The notes: generated from the letters alone by a model not told the origin. A stretch of DNA of 64,000 bases from Hinthialibacter sp964556895 (GCA_964556895.1 CAZKYC010000008.1:16842-80841); one strand, 5' to 3'; counted from the stretch's first letter, positions 1 through 9,148 are shown. Program-made: numbers and translations.

Positions 1-125
1 GCTGAGCCGGCGGCGCCAACATCGCCGATATCGGCGCTGGCATCGAACGCGCCTACTTGGGCGAAAGCCGGGGATGCAATCAATACTGCGAGAGTTACAA
101 TAAAACTAGTTTTAATCAGACTCAT
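1..125 (-). CDS. Secreted protein, 5' end only (runs off the window)
   Basis: The frame read leftward from the ATG at 125 begins MSLIKTSFIVTLAVLIASPA and continues FAQVGAFDASADIGDVGAAG to the window edge. The first 22 or so residues form a clear Sec signal peptide with an AxA-type cleavage site (AFA). A strong Shine-Dalgarno (GGGAGG) lies six bases upstream of the ATG and decides the start. The mature N-terminus, with its ADIGDVGAAG stretch, resembles the opening of concanavalin-like/LamG secreted proteins common in planctomycete-like genomes, but only about 20 mature residues are visible, so the fold cannot be assigned. Confidence 0.75.
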   Translation of the reverse strand, partial: MSLIKTSFIVTLAVLIASPAFAQVGAFDASADIGDVGAAGS

Positions 126-767
126 AAAAAACCTCCCAATGTGGTTTTCCACATTCATTTCAGTGAACAATCAACTTGGATGATGTCTTAGGAATAGATT
201 GACCGATTGCCTAATCGAAGGAGAAAAATCAAACTCAATGAAAAACAATCAGAAATAAACAGCGACTCATCCTACCCAATGAAACAGAAAAGGCATTAAC
301 TCTTTCCGATAGCCATCACCTCCCTGAAACAAATTTCAAAACAATACAAGAACCGAATCAAAAATAGAGTACTATGTTAAACGAAGAAGGCCAATGAAGT
401 CAAGGAAATAATTTTCTTAACACTTGTATTTATAATGCTTCCTACAAAAAAGCCGATGAGGTTTTTCCCACAATGATACCATTATGTAAATTTAGTGTAT
501 TTATTTATTATTAAAAACATAATAAAAGCATAAAACTCCCTTGACCTTTCTCAATAAATTCAGTAAGTTTTGATTATTAACTTAATTGGATTGCTTTATC
601 TTTTTCAGTTTTCTCACCAGTTCCAATTTCTAATTTCTGTTTTTTTTAACCGCGAAGGGGGGGGGTGGAACCCAAACCATTTTCTAATCAACCAATTTGT
701 ATCTCAATTTAGAAACACATCTAAACCATTTTGACAATCTATTTCTATCTATGGAGGCAAGATTCTT
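126..767. other. AT-rich gene-free gap between divergent secreted-protein genes
   Basis: No convincing gene was seen in these 640 bases, which are far richer in A and T than the flanking genes. The gap must hold promoters for both divergent genes. A TTGACC at 541-546 is a weak -35 candidate for the rightward gene but has no good -10 partner. A T8 run (640-647) followed by a G9 run (657-665) lies about 100 bases upstream of the gene at 768. GGAGG at 753-757 is the likely ribosome-binding site for that gene. Confidence 0.6.
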
Positions 768-2075
768 ATGAAACAAGTATTGATGGCTTTATCAGCAGTA
801 TTGGTCGTCTCATCTGTTGCCACTGCGCAACACTACGCGCTCGGCCCTGACTGGGTCGCTGGCGAAGGCGTTTACACCATCGTTGACGATGACGGCAACC
901 GCATTTTGGTTGGAGCCGCCGCCAACGGCGCTGACCCCAAACACGCGTGGGTCAACCAACAGTTCGGCAATTCGTACACCGTCAAATGCGACATCCGTAT
1001 GGAAACATGGGATGACGCCGAAGACCTCAGCCGCGCCGGCATTGCGGTCCAGATCAACCCTGACGGAACTGCCGCCGACGGTGGCGGCGACCGTGGAATC
1101 AACCTGTTGCTCCACGACACACTCGGTAATGTCGAGTTTCTCAGCGACCTTCGTGGTTGGGGAACAGACACGGCGTTTGAATGGGCAACCGATGTTTGGT
1201 ACACCATGGAATTGTCGGTCGACAACGGCGTTGTCAATGGCAGTATCATGACAACTGACGGCTCAGACACAGTCACCTTGGCCGAATGGTCAGGCTTCCC
1301 CGGCGCTGATGACCGCGTTGACGGCTTCCCTGGCGTGACCGCCAGCACACGCGCTGGCTTGTCAACTTCATTCGACAACTTTGAAGTCATCGTCGACGGC
1401 AACGTCGTCTTTTCAGATGACTTTGAAGGCACCGCCCCCGTCAAAAGCACAGTTGGCTTGAGCGCTGACTGGGTCGGCGGTGAAGGCTTTTATGTCGTTG
1501 ACGAAGGCGTATTGGTCAGCATCGCCACCAATGGCGCTGACCCCAAACACGCCTGGGTCGATCAACAATTCGGCAACTCGTATACCGTTAAAGCTGACAT
1601 CCGTATGGAAACATGGGATGACGCCGAAGACCTCAGCCGCGCCGGCATTGCGGTCCAGATCAACCCTGACGGAACTGCCGCCGACGGTGGCGGCGACCGT
1701 GGAATCAACCTGTTGCTCCACGACACACTCGGTAATGTCGAGTTTCTCAGCGACCTTCGTGGTTGGGGAACAGACACGGCGTTTGAATGGGCAACCGATG
1801 TTTGGTACACCATGGAATTGTCGGTCGACAACGGCGTTGTCAATGGCAGTATCATGACAACTGACGGCTCAGACACAGTCACCTTGGCCGAATGGTCAGG
1901 CTTCCCCGGCGCTGATGACCGCGTTAATGGCTTCCCTGGCGTCACCGGCAGCACACGCGCCGGCTTGATCGCTTCCTTCGACAACTTTGAAGTTATCGTT
2001 GGCGGCGAGACCGTCTTTAGCGACGACTTTGAAGTGTTTGTGTCGGAATCAGAAGGCTGGAGTTTGTATAAGTAA
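768..2075 (+). CDS. Secreted protein with two near-identical concanavalin-like domains
   Basis: The 435-residue protein opens with a Sec signal peptide (MKQVLMALSAVLVVSSVATA, cleavage near residue 20). The rest is two copies of a roughly 200-residue domain offset by 606 bases (202 codons). Each copy contains AWV.QQFGNSYTVK, RMETWDDAEDLSRAGIAVQ and FDNFEVIV...VFSDDFE. The alternating strand-like sequence with a terminal DNFEV motif is typical of LamG/DUF1080-type jelly-roll domains, so an extracellular carbohydrate-binding or structural role is plausible; no catalytic motif was recognised. A 330-base core is identical in DNA between the copies (990-1319 and 1596-1925), which points to recent duplication or gene conversion. 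ATG 768 has GGAGG ten bases upstream. A hairpin terminator follows at 2101. Confidence 0.85.
   Translation: MKQVLMALSAVLVVSSVATAQHYALGPDWVAGEGVYTIVDDDGNRILVGAAANGADPKHAWVNQQFGNSYTVKCDIRMETWDDAEDLSRAGIAVQINPDGTAADGGGDRGINLLLHDTLGNVEFLSDLRGWGTDTAFEWATDVWYTMELSVDNGVVNGSIMTTDGSDTVTLAEWSGFPGADDRVDGFPGVTASTRAGLSTSFDNFEVIVDGNVVFSDDFEGTAPVKSTVGLSADWVGGEGFYVVDEGVLVSIATNGADPKHAWVDQQFGNSYTVKADIRMETWDDAEDLSRAGIAVQINPDGTAADGGGDRGINLLLHDTLGNVEFLSDLRGWGTDTAFEWATDVWYTMELSVDNGVVNGSIMTTDGSDTVTLAEWSGFPGADDRVNGFPGVTGSTRAGLIASFDNFEVIVGGETVFSDDFEVFVSESEGWSLYK
990..1319 (+). repeat. Perfect 330-bp direct repeat, copy 1
   Basis: This stretch is identical base for base to 1596-1925 by direct reading, inside the two-domain secreted protein. 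Identity breaks sharply at both ends: three bases differ at 987-989, and G1320 corresponds to A1926. Flanking parts of the two domains differ at many third-codon positions, so the perfect core is younger than the domain duplication and suggests gene conversion. Confidence 0.9.
1596..1925 (+). repeat. Perfect 330-bp direct repeat, copy 2
   Basis: Second copy of the repeat at 990-1319, offset by 606 bases and in the same reading frame. Recombination between the copies would remove or add exactly one domain in frame. It is also a place where a short-read assembly could collapse or expand copies. Confidence 0.9.
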
Positions 2076-2100
2076 TCGGAGTTTCGATTGAGAGGTAAAA

Positions 2101-2131
2101 CGGCGGTTGGATATCCAACCGCCGTTTTTTT
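2101..2131. terminator. Bidirectional intrinsic terminator between convergent genes
   Basis: A perfect 10-bp stem (CGGCGGTTGG / CCAACCGCCG) with an ATAT loop is followed by seven T on the plus strand and preceded by four A, which read as T on the minus strand. It sits between the stop of the plus-strand secreted protein (2075) and the stop of the minus-strand gene (2149), so it can end both transcripts. Confidence 0.88.
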
Positions 2132-2148
2132 GTTATTAACTTGTAAGG

Positions 2149-2799
2149 TTACTTCACTTCTTCAATTCTTAAATCATCGATATAAATCGGTTTGCTTGAG
2201 TAGGGCGTCGCCCAAGCGGTGGGGCGGCCTGAGATGGGCTCGTCTTTGGCGGTGTATTCAATCAGCCAATTCTCAGGCTCTTTGTCGCTGACTTTCCAGG
2301 CTTTTCCCTGGACAATCCAGTTGTCTTCGGACGTCTTAACGATTTGAAGCATGATGTGCGCCCACTCGCCTGATGTCCATTTGTATGGCGCCTTGGCTGC
2401 CACGTCGTCGCCGAGATACAGTTCGAGCGATCGCGAGGCTTGGTTTATACGCAGTTTGTATCCCATCACGCCGCAAAGGCCGACGCCAAACCGCGGGTAA
2501 CGGCGTTTGACGTTCTCGCTCAAAAACTTCGCCGAAACGCGAATGTTTTCGAATTTGGTCGGCCCAAACAAAAAGCCCATTGTGTTGAGCGGCTGACCTG
2601 GAAGCGTTAATACCTTGTTCCCGTCTTTAGGCTCGACTTGAAAATCGCCTTCGAGCACGAGAAAGTCCATCGGGTAGTAGCCGTCGTCTTCTTTTTCAAA
2701 ATCCATCGAATAGAGCGCGCCGTCATCGGGTTTGGTTTCTTCCGCCATTGTTGGCGCCAAGAAAAGCAAAGATAAACTGAAAACCGAAATCCACTTCAT
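2149..2799 (-). CDS. Secreted concanavalin-like (LamG/DUF1080-type) domain protein
   Basis: 216 residues with a Sec signal peptide (MKWISVFSLSLLFLAPTMA) and a single beta-rich domain. The order of motifs is YSMDFEK at the start, a central GYKLRI/SLELYLGDD block, EWAHIMLQI, KAWKVSDKEPENWLIE and a terminal PIYIDDLRIEEV. The same plan (opening NFD/DFE, W...L, KAWP...EPDKWTIE, YVDNI at the end) forms the C-terminal third of the beta-propeller protein at 22096-24408, so the two genes share a domain family. Such domains bind or sometimes cleave glycans; no active-site residue can be named. The start lies 24 bases after the stop of the ABC permease, so it is probably the last gene of that operon and ends at the terminator at 2101. 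Confidence 0.75.
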   Translation of the reverse strand: MKWISVFSLSLLFLAPTMAEETKPDDGALYSMDFEKEDDGYYPMDFLVLEGDFQVEPKDGNKVLTLPGQPLNTMGFLFGPTKFENIRVSAKFLSENVKRRYPRFGVGLCGVMGYKLRINQASRSLELYLGDDVAAKAPYKWTSGEWAHIMLQIVKTSEDNWIVQGKAWKVSDKEPENWLIEYTAKDEPISGRPTAWATPYSSKPIYIDDLRIEEVK

Positions 2800-2823
2800 T
2801 ATTGATTACTCCTTCGGTAAAGA

Positions 2824-5800
2824 TTATTCATTTCGTAATGCGTTCAAGAAGGGGCCTTTCATCGCGATTCGCGCCGCCGCCGCCGTGAAGAAAAACCCGC
2901 ATATCAATAATGCAATCACGGTTAACACGATCGCCCCAATAGGCGCGCCGCTACTTGCATTGCCCAGGCTTGGCGTCGCGGCGGTGAAGCCTGCGACAGC
3001 GCCGATGACCAAACCGAACACTAATAAGGCGGCGTGCTCATAGATGAGAATCATCCTGACTGATTGCGTGTTAAACCCAATCGCTTGCAGCAGCGCGAGT
3101 TCGCTTCGGCGCTCTAAGACGTTACGCAATACGACGACGCCCAGCCCGGCGCTGCCGAGCAATAGCCCTAAAGCGCCGAGTGCGAGAAAGATGCTCAGAT
3201 AGGTCTGTTCGACTGAGTTGAAGGCGGCGAGACGTTCAACCGTGTCAATCGCTTCGATTCCAAGGTCTTGAAGAAAGTCATTGAGACTATCAGCGTATTG
3301 GTTTCTCTGTTCAAACGGCGCGTCAATGAGCATGGCGCGATACCCGGTTTCAAGCGGGAACTGGTTTAGAAACCTGTCTTCAGCGATGATAAGGCTGCCT
3401 TGTAAGATTGAGCGGTCTAAGGCCGCGATGAGCCTGACTTCGAAGGTTTCACTACCGTTGACGTAGGTTAGCGTGTCGCCCAGCGAGAGCCCTAAGGCCC
3501 ACATCATCGAGTTTTGATCAACAATAGCAGGCACAGCGCCGTCTTCAAATTTGTGATTGAGCAGGTCCCAGGCGGGGCCTGTGGTTGAGACGCCGTCTAA
3601 CACACTGGCGAAGCGAAATGCTTCCCGGCCTGAAAGTTGGGCAGGGTTCACCCCCAACAAGCGCGGCGTTTGCGCCCGGTTGAGGTTAAGGCAGCTGGCG
3701 TCGTCGCCTTCGCGCACCCGCATGGCCACCACTCTCATGTCGGGGACGTCTTCGCGAGTGAGGGCGTATTCATTGAGGCCTGACTCGAGATTGAGATCAT
3801 GTAACAGCGGGATGGCGGTTTCGGCGTAGACCGCAAACCCGCCTGTCCCCGAATCGCGCTGGTCTGCCCCTTGAAGTGGGTCCTGTCGATTGGCGCCAAC
3901 AGCGATGACCAGAAATGACCCACAGGCGAGCAGTGCGCCTACCGCCAGACTGCGGCCCGGGCGGCGGCTGGCGCCGCGCAAGGCGAATTTCATCATGGAC
4001 GGGCTGTGGTCTGAGGCGGCATGAGCTTTCGAATTCAGCCAGACGCGCATCGCCGCCAGCCCGCCAATGAGCATCAAGGCGCCGACGCCAAAGAACACGC
4101 CTGCGGCTTGGGTGGATGACTCGGTTTCAGCGCCGAACATTATCACGAATGCGCCGAGAAAACTGACAACCGCGATAACGATTGACACCCAACCTTGTTT
4201 GTGTGAGGTCGCCTCTGAAGCGCCTGCGTCTAACCCCGCATGCAGCAATTCTCGTGCAGGCGTCTGGGCTTGTTTTCTAACGGCGAAATGAATCGCGAAC
4301 ATTGAAACAAACCAGCTGGCGATTAAGCCAGAAATAACCACACCTGGTTTGATATGGAGTTGGACTTCGGCGGAAGCGACCGCACCGCTCCAAATAGATG
4401 AAAGCCCCCACAGGACGGCGTTTGTGTAAATGATTGCAATCAGCAGGCCGAGCAGGCTGCCGACGATAGAAAAGAGAAGCCCTTCGACTAAATAAAAGCG
4501 CCTGATCTGGCTAGGCCGCAACCCTATTGCCAACAAGACGCCCGTCTCACGCCCGCGTTGTTCAATGGCAAATGTAAACAACAACGCCATTAACAACAAG
4601 GCGGCGATGATCAAAAAGATACTCAGCCCGATGAATAATCCGCTAAAGTCCATCGCCTGTCGGCTGGCATTGAGGGCCGCCTGGCGCAGGGGTTGAAAGA
4701 CAAACCCAAACTGCATCGGGTTTAACGCCTCTCGAAGCGCGGCTTCGAGTGATTGGGCGTCGAATTCGTCTTTGGAAACGCGGATCGCCGTCAACGCGCC
4801 AAAACGGTTAGACCACATCTCTTGGCCGTCTTGTAGCGTAATGACCGCCTTAGGGGCGCCGCCGTACTCGTCCCAATAGGTTTCGTCTTTGTCGCGAATG
4901 GCGTCTAGATTGATAATGAAGCCCGGGTCCCAATCACGGCAGTTCTCTTGGTCGGCCAGGCCGGGAAACTCCGGCATTAAATTTTCATCGACCGCTGGCG
5001 ACTGCATCGGTAAGATTGAATTGACTGAGAATGGCGTCGACCGTTCGATCAAACGCCGCATAGGGCCGAAGATGAAGTAGGTCATTTCGATCGAATCGCC
5101 CGGCTGCAGGCCTAAATCATCCGCGAGCCATTGATTGATGTTCGCCTTGCCCGGTTGTGACGGCGCCCACTGCGGCGCTGGAGTGGGCGTGAGCGGGCCG
5201 ACTGCGCTGACAATGGAATAGGGCGTACGGGCGCCGCTTTTAGATTCTAATATATTGATCAGATAGCTCAGTACGCCCAGCGGTTGTTGAGAAAGCCCCT
5301 TCATCGCCTCGACCACGGGCGGGTCGAGAAAGATACGTTTACTGCGTAACTCGATCTGGCCAGTTCCGGGCAAGTCGAGAATTTCGAGTTCGGCGTCAGC
5401 CAATTGAAACTGGCTTTTCAAGATTTGACTTAGCGCTAGAAGCGATGACGGTTCGCTTTCATTGGTGCGCACCAGCATCATATTAGCGCGGCCGTATAAC
5501 TCGGCGCGGTCTTGTAGCCATTGCAATGAGACAAAGGCGTTATTTGGCGGGATCTGGTTGGCGCGCAGGTCAAAGCGCCCCATCTGGGCGTCATCAACAA
5601 TAGCGCTCACAGTCAAGCGGTCTGGTATGGTCTGGTCTGATGCGGTCGATAGCGGCGCGTCGCGTGACAGAATACTGGGACGCTCGACGCGCAATAAAAT
5701 AACGTCGCCGACTTCGACGCCTAAGGTTTGCGCCATTCGTTGGTTGATCGCGACGCTGGGAATGTCAGACTCGATGTCTGGCGCCTCAACATTGTTCATC

Positions 5801-6153
5801 CGCCAAAAGCGTTCGTCGACGCCAAGCGTCTGGACGCGGTTGACCCTCGCGCCCGTATCAGGCTGGCTGGCGGACGCATTCAACCGCAACACCGGCGCGG
5901 TCAACGCCTCATTGATTTCTTGTCGAACGCTGTCAGCGAGCGCAGAGCGAAAGAAGCGCTCTTGGGCGTGTAGGGCGTAATCGGTTTCGCCGATACGCGA
6001 CAGCGCCTGTTGATGCAGCGTCTCATTGATCGACGAGCCCACCAATAGCGCGCCGATTAACACAGCCGCGCCAATGGCGGCGCCCAGCGCGACGCCTAAC
6101 TGGGTGCGCCAATAGTATTGAAAACTGCGCTGGGCCAAGGTTAAAGCATTCAC
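2824..6153 (-). CDS. Large FtsX/MacB-type ABC transporter permease
   Basis: The 1109-residue inner-membrane protein has an N-terminal transmembrane helix (about 17-40), a large periplasmic region, an FtsX core with three helices around 505-650, further helices around 670-760, a second periplasmic region and a second FtsX core at about 980-1105 (helices separated by the ERRSELALLQAIGF loop). Two FtsX cores in one chain is the layout of LolCE-like and macrolide-exporter-like permeases that move lipids, lipoproteins or hydrophobic products outward. The start is GTG at 6153; its first bases overlap the stop of the ATPase gene (GTGA), so the two are translationally coupled. Export of the product of the upstream enzymes is an inference from operon position; lipoprotein or lipid handling is the main alternative. 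Confidence 0.85.
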   Translation of the reverse strand: MNALTLAQRSFQYYWRTQLGVALGAAIGAAVLIGALLVGSSINETLHQQALSRIGETDYALHAQERFFRSALADSVRQEINEALTAPVLRLNASASQPDTGARVNRVQTLGVDERFWRMNNVEAPDIESDIPSVAINQRMAQTLGVEVGDVILLRVERPSILSRDAPLSTASDQTIPDRLTVSAIVDDAQMGRFDLRANQIPPNNAFVSLQWLQDRAELYGRANMMLVRTNESEPSSLLALSQILKSQFQLADAELEILDLPGTGQIELRSKRIFLDPPVVEAMKGLSQQPLGVLSYLINILESKSGARTPYSIVSAVGPLTPTPAPQWAPSQPGKANINQWLADDLGLQPGDSIEMTYFIFGPMRRLIERSTPFSVNSILPMQSPAVDENLMPEFPGLADQENCRDWDPGFIINLDAIRDKDETYWDEYGGAPKAVITLQDGQEMWSNRFGALTAIRVSKDEFDAQSLEAALREALNPMQFGFVFQPLRQAALNASRQAMDFSGLFIGLSIFLIIAALLLMALLFTFAIEQRGRETGVLLAIGLRPSQIRRFYLVEGLLFSIVGSLLGLLIAIIYTNAVLWGLSSIWSGAVASAEVQLHIKPGVVISGLIASWFVSMFAIHFAVRKQAQTPARELLHAGLDAGASEATSHKQGWVSIVIAVVSFLGAFVIMFGAETESSTQAAGVFFGVGALMLIGGLAAMRVWLNSKAHAASDHSPSMMKFALRGASRRPGRSLAVGALLACGSFLVIAVGANRQDPLQGADQRDSGTGGFAVYAETAIPLLHDLNLESGLNEYALTREDVPDMRVVAMRVREGDDASCLNLNRAQTPRLLGVNPAQLSGREAFRFASVLDGVSTTGPAWDLLNHKFEDGAVPAIVDQNSMMWALGLSLGDTLTYVNGSETFEVRLIAALDRSILQGSLIIAEDRFLNQFPLETGYRAMLIDAPFEQRNQYADSLNDFLQDLGIEAIDTVERLAAFNSVEQTYLSIFLALGALGLLLGSAGLGVVVLRNVLERRSELALLQAIGFNTQSVRMILIYEHAALLVFGLVIGAVAGFTAATPSLGNASSGAPIGAIVLTVIALLICGFFFTAAAARIAMKGPFLNALRNE

Positions 6154-6842
6154 GTTACGGTCTCCCGCTTGAGCAGGCGCCCGTCGGACAGTTCGTATAT
6201 GGTTGACATGCGCTGGGCCAACTCTCCTGAATGAGTGACGACAACCAACGCGACGCCTTCTTCTTGGTTGAGTTCGAGCAAGAGTTCAGTCAACGCATTC
6301 GCAGATTCGCGGTCGAGTGAGCCCGTCGGCTCATCAGCGAGGAGAAGTTTGGGTCCATTGATGAGGGCGCGCACCACCGCCGCGCGCTGGCGCTCGCCGC
6401 CGGATATCTGGCCGGGGCGCGCGTGTTTTCGCGATGACAGCCCTACCCGGTCAAGAAGGCGGTTGGCGCGGGCTTCAGCGTCTGGATGGGGGGCCGACGA
6501 CGCTAAAGTCGGCGTCAATACGTTTTCTAATACGCTGAGTTGAGGCAACAAAAAGTGAAGCTGAAAGATAAAGCCAATTTCCTGATTGCGCAATTCGGCC
6601 AACTGGTTAGCGTTTAACGTTGATAACTCTTTTGAGGCGATGGTGAGTGAGCCTGATGTTGGTGTATCCAACGCGCCGATCAAGTTTAACAGAGTGGTCT
6701 TTCCAGAGCCCGACGGCCCGACGATGGCCAGCGACTCTGCCGGGCGAATTTGTAGTGAACAATCGCTTAGCACCGCCCGCTCAGCGCCGTCATACCGTTT
6801 TTCGATTGCGTCTACATTGACTAAACTGTTGGTCTCATTCAT
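6150..6842 (-). CDS. ABC transporter ATP-binding protein, LolD/MacB type
   Basis: A 230-residue ATPase with all nucleotide-binding motifs: Walker A GPSGSGKTT at 42-50, signature ISGGERQR at about 146-153, Walker B LLLADEPTGSLD at about 167-177 and the switch histidine in VVVTHSGEL. The DEPTGSLD wording and short length place it in the MacB/LolD/FtsE subclass that partners FtsX-type permeases. It overlaps the permease start by 4 bp and the upstream ligase by 8 bp, so all three are probably co-translated. Confidence 0.92.
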   Translation of the reverse strand: MNETNSLVNVDAIEKRYDGAERAVLSDCSLQIRPAESLAIVGPSGSGKTTLLNLIGALDTPTSGSLTIASKELSTLNANQLAELRNQEIGFIFQLHFLLPQLSVLENVLTPTLASSAPHPDAEARANRLLDRVGLSSRKHARPGQISGGERQRAAVVRALINGPKLLLADEPTGSLDRESANALTELLLELNQEEGVALVVVTHSGELAQRMSTIYELSDGRLLKRETVT

Positions 6843-8130
6843 GGCTTCGAATCCACCGTTTGGCTTTCATTTCAAACCGGGGCAGAGAGCCTGGCTCGGT
6901 TACCTCAATTGGAATTCTCAAATGATAGGTCTTATACAACTCTGTCGACAATTGGTGAGGCAATGTTTCAGGGTGTTTATCATCAGGCGTAGGTTCGACG
7001 GAAATTTTTATTTCCGCCATGGTTTCTTTTTCACTGATCTCCACCCGGTATTCGTTGACCGCCGGGTTGCGCCGAATGATCTCGTCAATCGCGCTGGGAA
7101 ACAGGTTCACGCCGCGCACAATCACCATGTCATCATAACGGCCCAGGATGCCGCCCAGCAACGCCGCTTCAGGCCGTCCATATTGTTCGAGATTGTCCCA
7201 CGACACTTTTACCATGTCACCGGTCCGATAGCGCAAGAGCGGCGACGCGCTGCGTCCTAGCGGCGTCAACACCAACTCGCCAGTCTGGCCGGTCTCGATT
7301 GGGTTGAATGTATCAGGATCAAGCACTTCGACCAAATATTCTGGCTCGACTGGGTGCAGCACGCCTCGATGGGTTGCCGATTCAAAGGTCACCGGGCCGA
7401 CCTCGGTCATGCCATGGTGATCAAACAAGCGGGCGCCGTTCCATTCGGCTTCAATACGCTCGCGAACGCTGGGCGAGCTGCCGCCCGGTTCGCCCGCAAC
7501 GATGATTTTTTTGACAAAAGATTGAGTCAAGTCAATGTTTTCTTCTTTGGCTGCTTGCGCAAGGCGAAGAGCGTAGGTCGGAGTACAACACAATACGGTT
7601 ACTTGATTGGCGATGATGGTTTGCAGGCGCCCGGCGCTGCTCATGGCGCCGCCGGGGATACAAAGACAGCCCATACCTTCAGCGGCGTTAAATGCGCTCC
7701 AAAAGCCCAAAAACGGGCCAAAGGAGAAAGCAAAAAATATACGGTCGGATTCATCCACGCCCATTTCGCGAAAGATGCGCGCCCAATTGCCCGCCACCCA
7801 ATCCCAACTCTCTTTGGTGTCAAGCCAGCGCATGGGAGAGCCGCTGGTCCCACTGGTTTGGCTGTAGCGAACGTAGCGTTCGACGGGTTCGGTTAGGTTG
7901 CTGCCATAGGGCGGATGCTTTTGCTGGTCGGCGGCGAGCTCTTGTTTGGTGGTGAACGGCGTAGTTTGAACAAACTCGTCCAACGACTGAAGCGGCGGCT
8001 TTAGTCCTGATTTTTTCAGTTTGCTGGTGTAGAACGGGTTGGCCGGAATAATCGCGTCTAACAGCGCGTTGAGTTTGTGAAGTTGCGCTGTTTGAATCTC
8101 TTCACGCGTGTTTAGCCGACCCTCCATCAT
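6835..8130 (-). CDS. PaaK-type aryl-CoA ligase (AMP-forming)
   Basis: 431 residues, the usual length for phenylacetate-CoA ligases. The phosphate-binding loop YSQTSGTSGSP is at about 90-99, the RTGDMV motif that binds ATP ribose follows near 305, the hinge GRYDDMVIVRG starts the C-terminal lid, and the catalytic-lysine motif PRFEMKAKR is at the C-terminus, so the enzyme looks intact. Family members adenylate an aromatic acid and transfer it to CoA. Next to a UbiC-like protein and a hotdog thioesterase, a hydroxybenzoate-type substrate is a reasonable guess. The start codon overlaps the upstream stop as ATGA. Confidence 0.85.
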   Translation of the reverse strand: MMEGRLNTREEIQTAQLHKLNALLDAIIPANPFYTSKLKKSGLKPPLQSLDEFVQTTPFTTKQELAADQQKHPPYGSNLTEPVERYVRYSQTSGTSGSPMRWLDTKESWDWVAGNWARIFREMGVDESDRIFFAFSFGPFLGFWSAFNAAEGMGCLCIPGGAMSSAGRLQTIIANQVTVLCCTPTYALRLAQAAKEENIDLTQSFVKKIIVAGEPGGSSPSVRERIEAEWNGARLFDHHGMTEVGPVTFESATHRGVLHPVEPEYLVEVLDPDTFNPIETGQTGELVLTPLGRSASPLLRYRTGDMVKVSWDNLEQYGRPEAALLGGILGRYDDMVIVRGVNLFPSAIDEIIRRNPAVNEYRVEISEKETMAEIKISVEPTPDDKHPETLPHQLSTELYKTYHLRIPIEVTEPGSLPRFEMKAKRWIRSHE

Positions 8131-8699
8131 GAACGGGGCGTCTCCGGCGGCGGCGCTTTGGCGGATTGAACGATGGCGTGTGCGTCAGCGGGTTTCTTTG
8201 GCGCGGGGTTGGGTTTGTAGAGCGTCACCAGAGTGCCGCCGATGGCGGCGAGAAGTATCCCGGCGACAAACTGCCACTTTAGTGACGCGACCCCGCCAGC
8301 GGGGGGATGCAGCGTTAACGCAACCACGGCGTTCACGATGGGCGCTCCGGCGAAGATGATCGACATCACCACCGCAGGCGATCCTTTGGCGCCAAACGCG
8401 AGCAAGACGCAAAACGCGCCGATGGCGCCGACGATGCCTGCGAGCAGCGACCACACCATGCCTTTCATGGGGAAAGTCCATGTTGCTCCGTTAATGACGA
8501 GTATGAAAAACGGCGCGAGGACGGCAGTGAGAAAGTAAGCCAGGCCGACGAACAAAAACGCTTTGTAGCGCCCATTGACCGGGTCGCCCATGCCGATTTG
8601 GCCGGTATGCAAGAAGATTCCATACAGCCCCCAACTGGCGACCGTCATTAACGCAAAGATCAGCCAGGTCATCCCGGCTTGGTTTGTAGCATCCGCCAT
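8127..8699 (-). CDS. EamA/DMT-like multi-helix membrane protein
   Basis: 190 residues with about five transmembrane helices: an N-terminal one (MTWLIFALMTVASWGLYGIF), then segments around 48-70, 78-103, 108-128 and 143-160. The tail is hydrophilic and proline-rich. The helix pattern and GYGIF-like opening resemble half of a drug/metabolite (EamA) or sugar-uptake (GRP) permease, which act as dimers or duplicated proteins. A transport role for a small metabolite of the operon is possible. It sits 2 bases after the thioesterase gene and overlaps the ligase gene by 4. Confidence 0.6.
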   Translation of the reverse strand: MADATNQAGMTWLIFALMTVASWGLYGIFLHTGQIGMGDPVNGRYKAFLFVGLAYFLTAVLAPFFILVINGATWTFPMKGMVWSLLAGIVGAIGAFCVLLAFGAKGSPAVVMSIIFAGAPIVNAVVALTLHPPAGGVASLKWQFVAGILLAAIGGTLVTLYKPNPAPKKPADAHAIVQSAKAPPPETPRS

Positions 8700-8701
8700 T
8701 C

Positions 8702-9148
8702 TTAGGTCTCCTGGTTTATGGTTTCGGTTGCGACTTCGATTTGGCTGCGGAACCGCTCAGGAAGCGGGACCGATTTGATTGTACCATTCTCAAATGAGAC
8801 GCACACCACCGTAAGCGAAGCGCGGGCGACGTCTTCGACCGGGCCGGGTTCGACCCGGCGAAAGATGAAGTCATACGATACCGTCTTTTCGCGAATTTCT
8901 TTGACGATTAATTGAATCTCAACCACATCTTCGAAATGGAGCGGGCGCAAATAGCGGCAGTTCACTTCCCCGCGCGGCAAGGCGATGTAACGCTCGCCTT
9001 CGCGCATGTGGACGGAATAATCAATTGAGCGGTAAAAGGCGTGTTCACAGGATTCCATGAACACAAAAAAGCGCGACCAATGGACGATGCCCGCCAGGTC
9101 AGTATCGGCGAACTCCACCCGCCGACGATGTCGATACTCGCTAACCAT
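8702..9148 (-). CDS. Acyl-CoA thioesterase, YbgC/4-hydroxybenzoyl-CoA type hotdog fold
   Basis: 148 residues with the single hotdog domain typical of the YbgC/FadM/4HBT family. The signature RVEFADTDLAGIVHWSRFF near the N-terminus carries the catalytic aspartate and the conserved GIVHW turn; YLRPLHFEDVVEI and a final V.FENGTIKSVPLP follow as in the family. It hydrolyses an acyl- or aroyl-CoA to the free acid, or trims a CoA-bound intermediate. Position between the glycosyltransferase and the PaaK-type ligase suggests it acts on the same aromatic thioester. Confidence 0.85.
   Translation of the reverse strand: MVSEYRHRRRVEFADTDLAGIVHWSRFFVFMESCEHAFYRSIDYSVHMREGERYIALPRGEVNCRYLRPLHFEDVVEIQLIVKEIREKTVSYDFIFRRVEPGPVEDVARASLTVVCVSFENGTIKSVPLPERFRSQIEVATETINQET

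Noticed and set aside
731..759. TTGACA at 731-736 as a -35 box for the secreted protein gene
   Set aside because: The matching -10 position falls on the ribosome-binding site (GGAGG at 753-757), leaving no room for a leader.
5462..5980. A 172-codon plus-strand frame inside the ABC permease gene
   Set aside because: It lies antisense to a clear FtsX-type permease, has no ribosome-binding site and shows no recognisable domain; such shadow frames are common in this GC-rich coding DNA.
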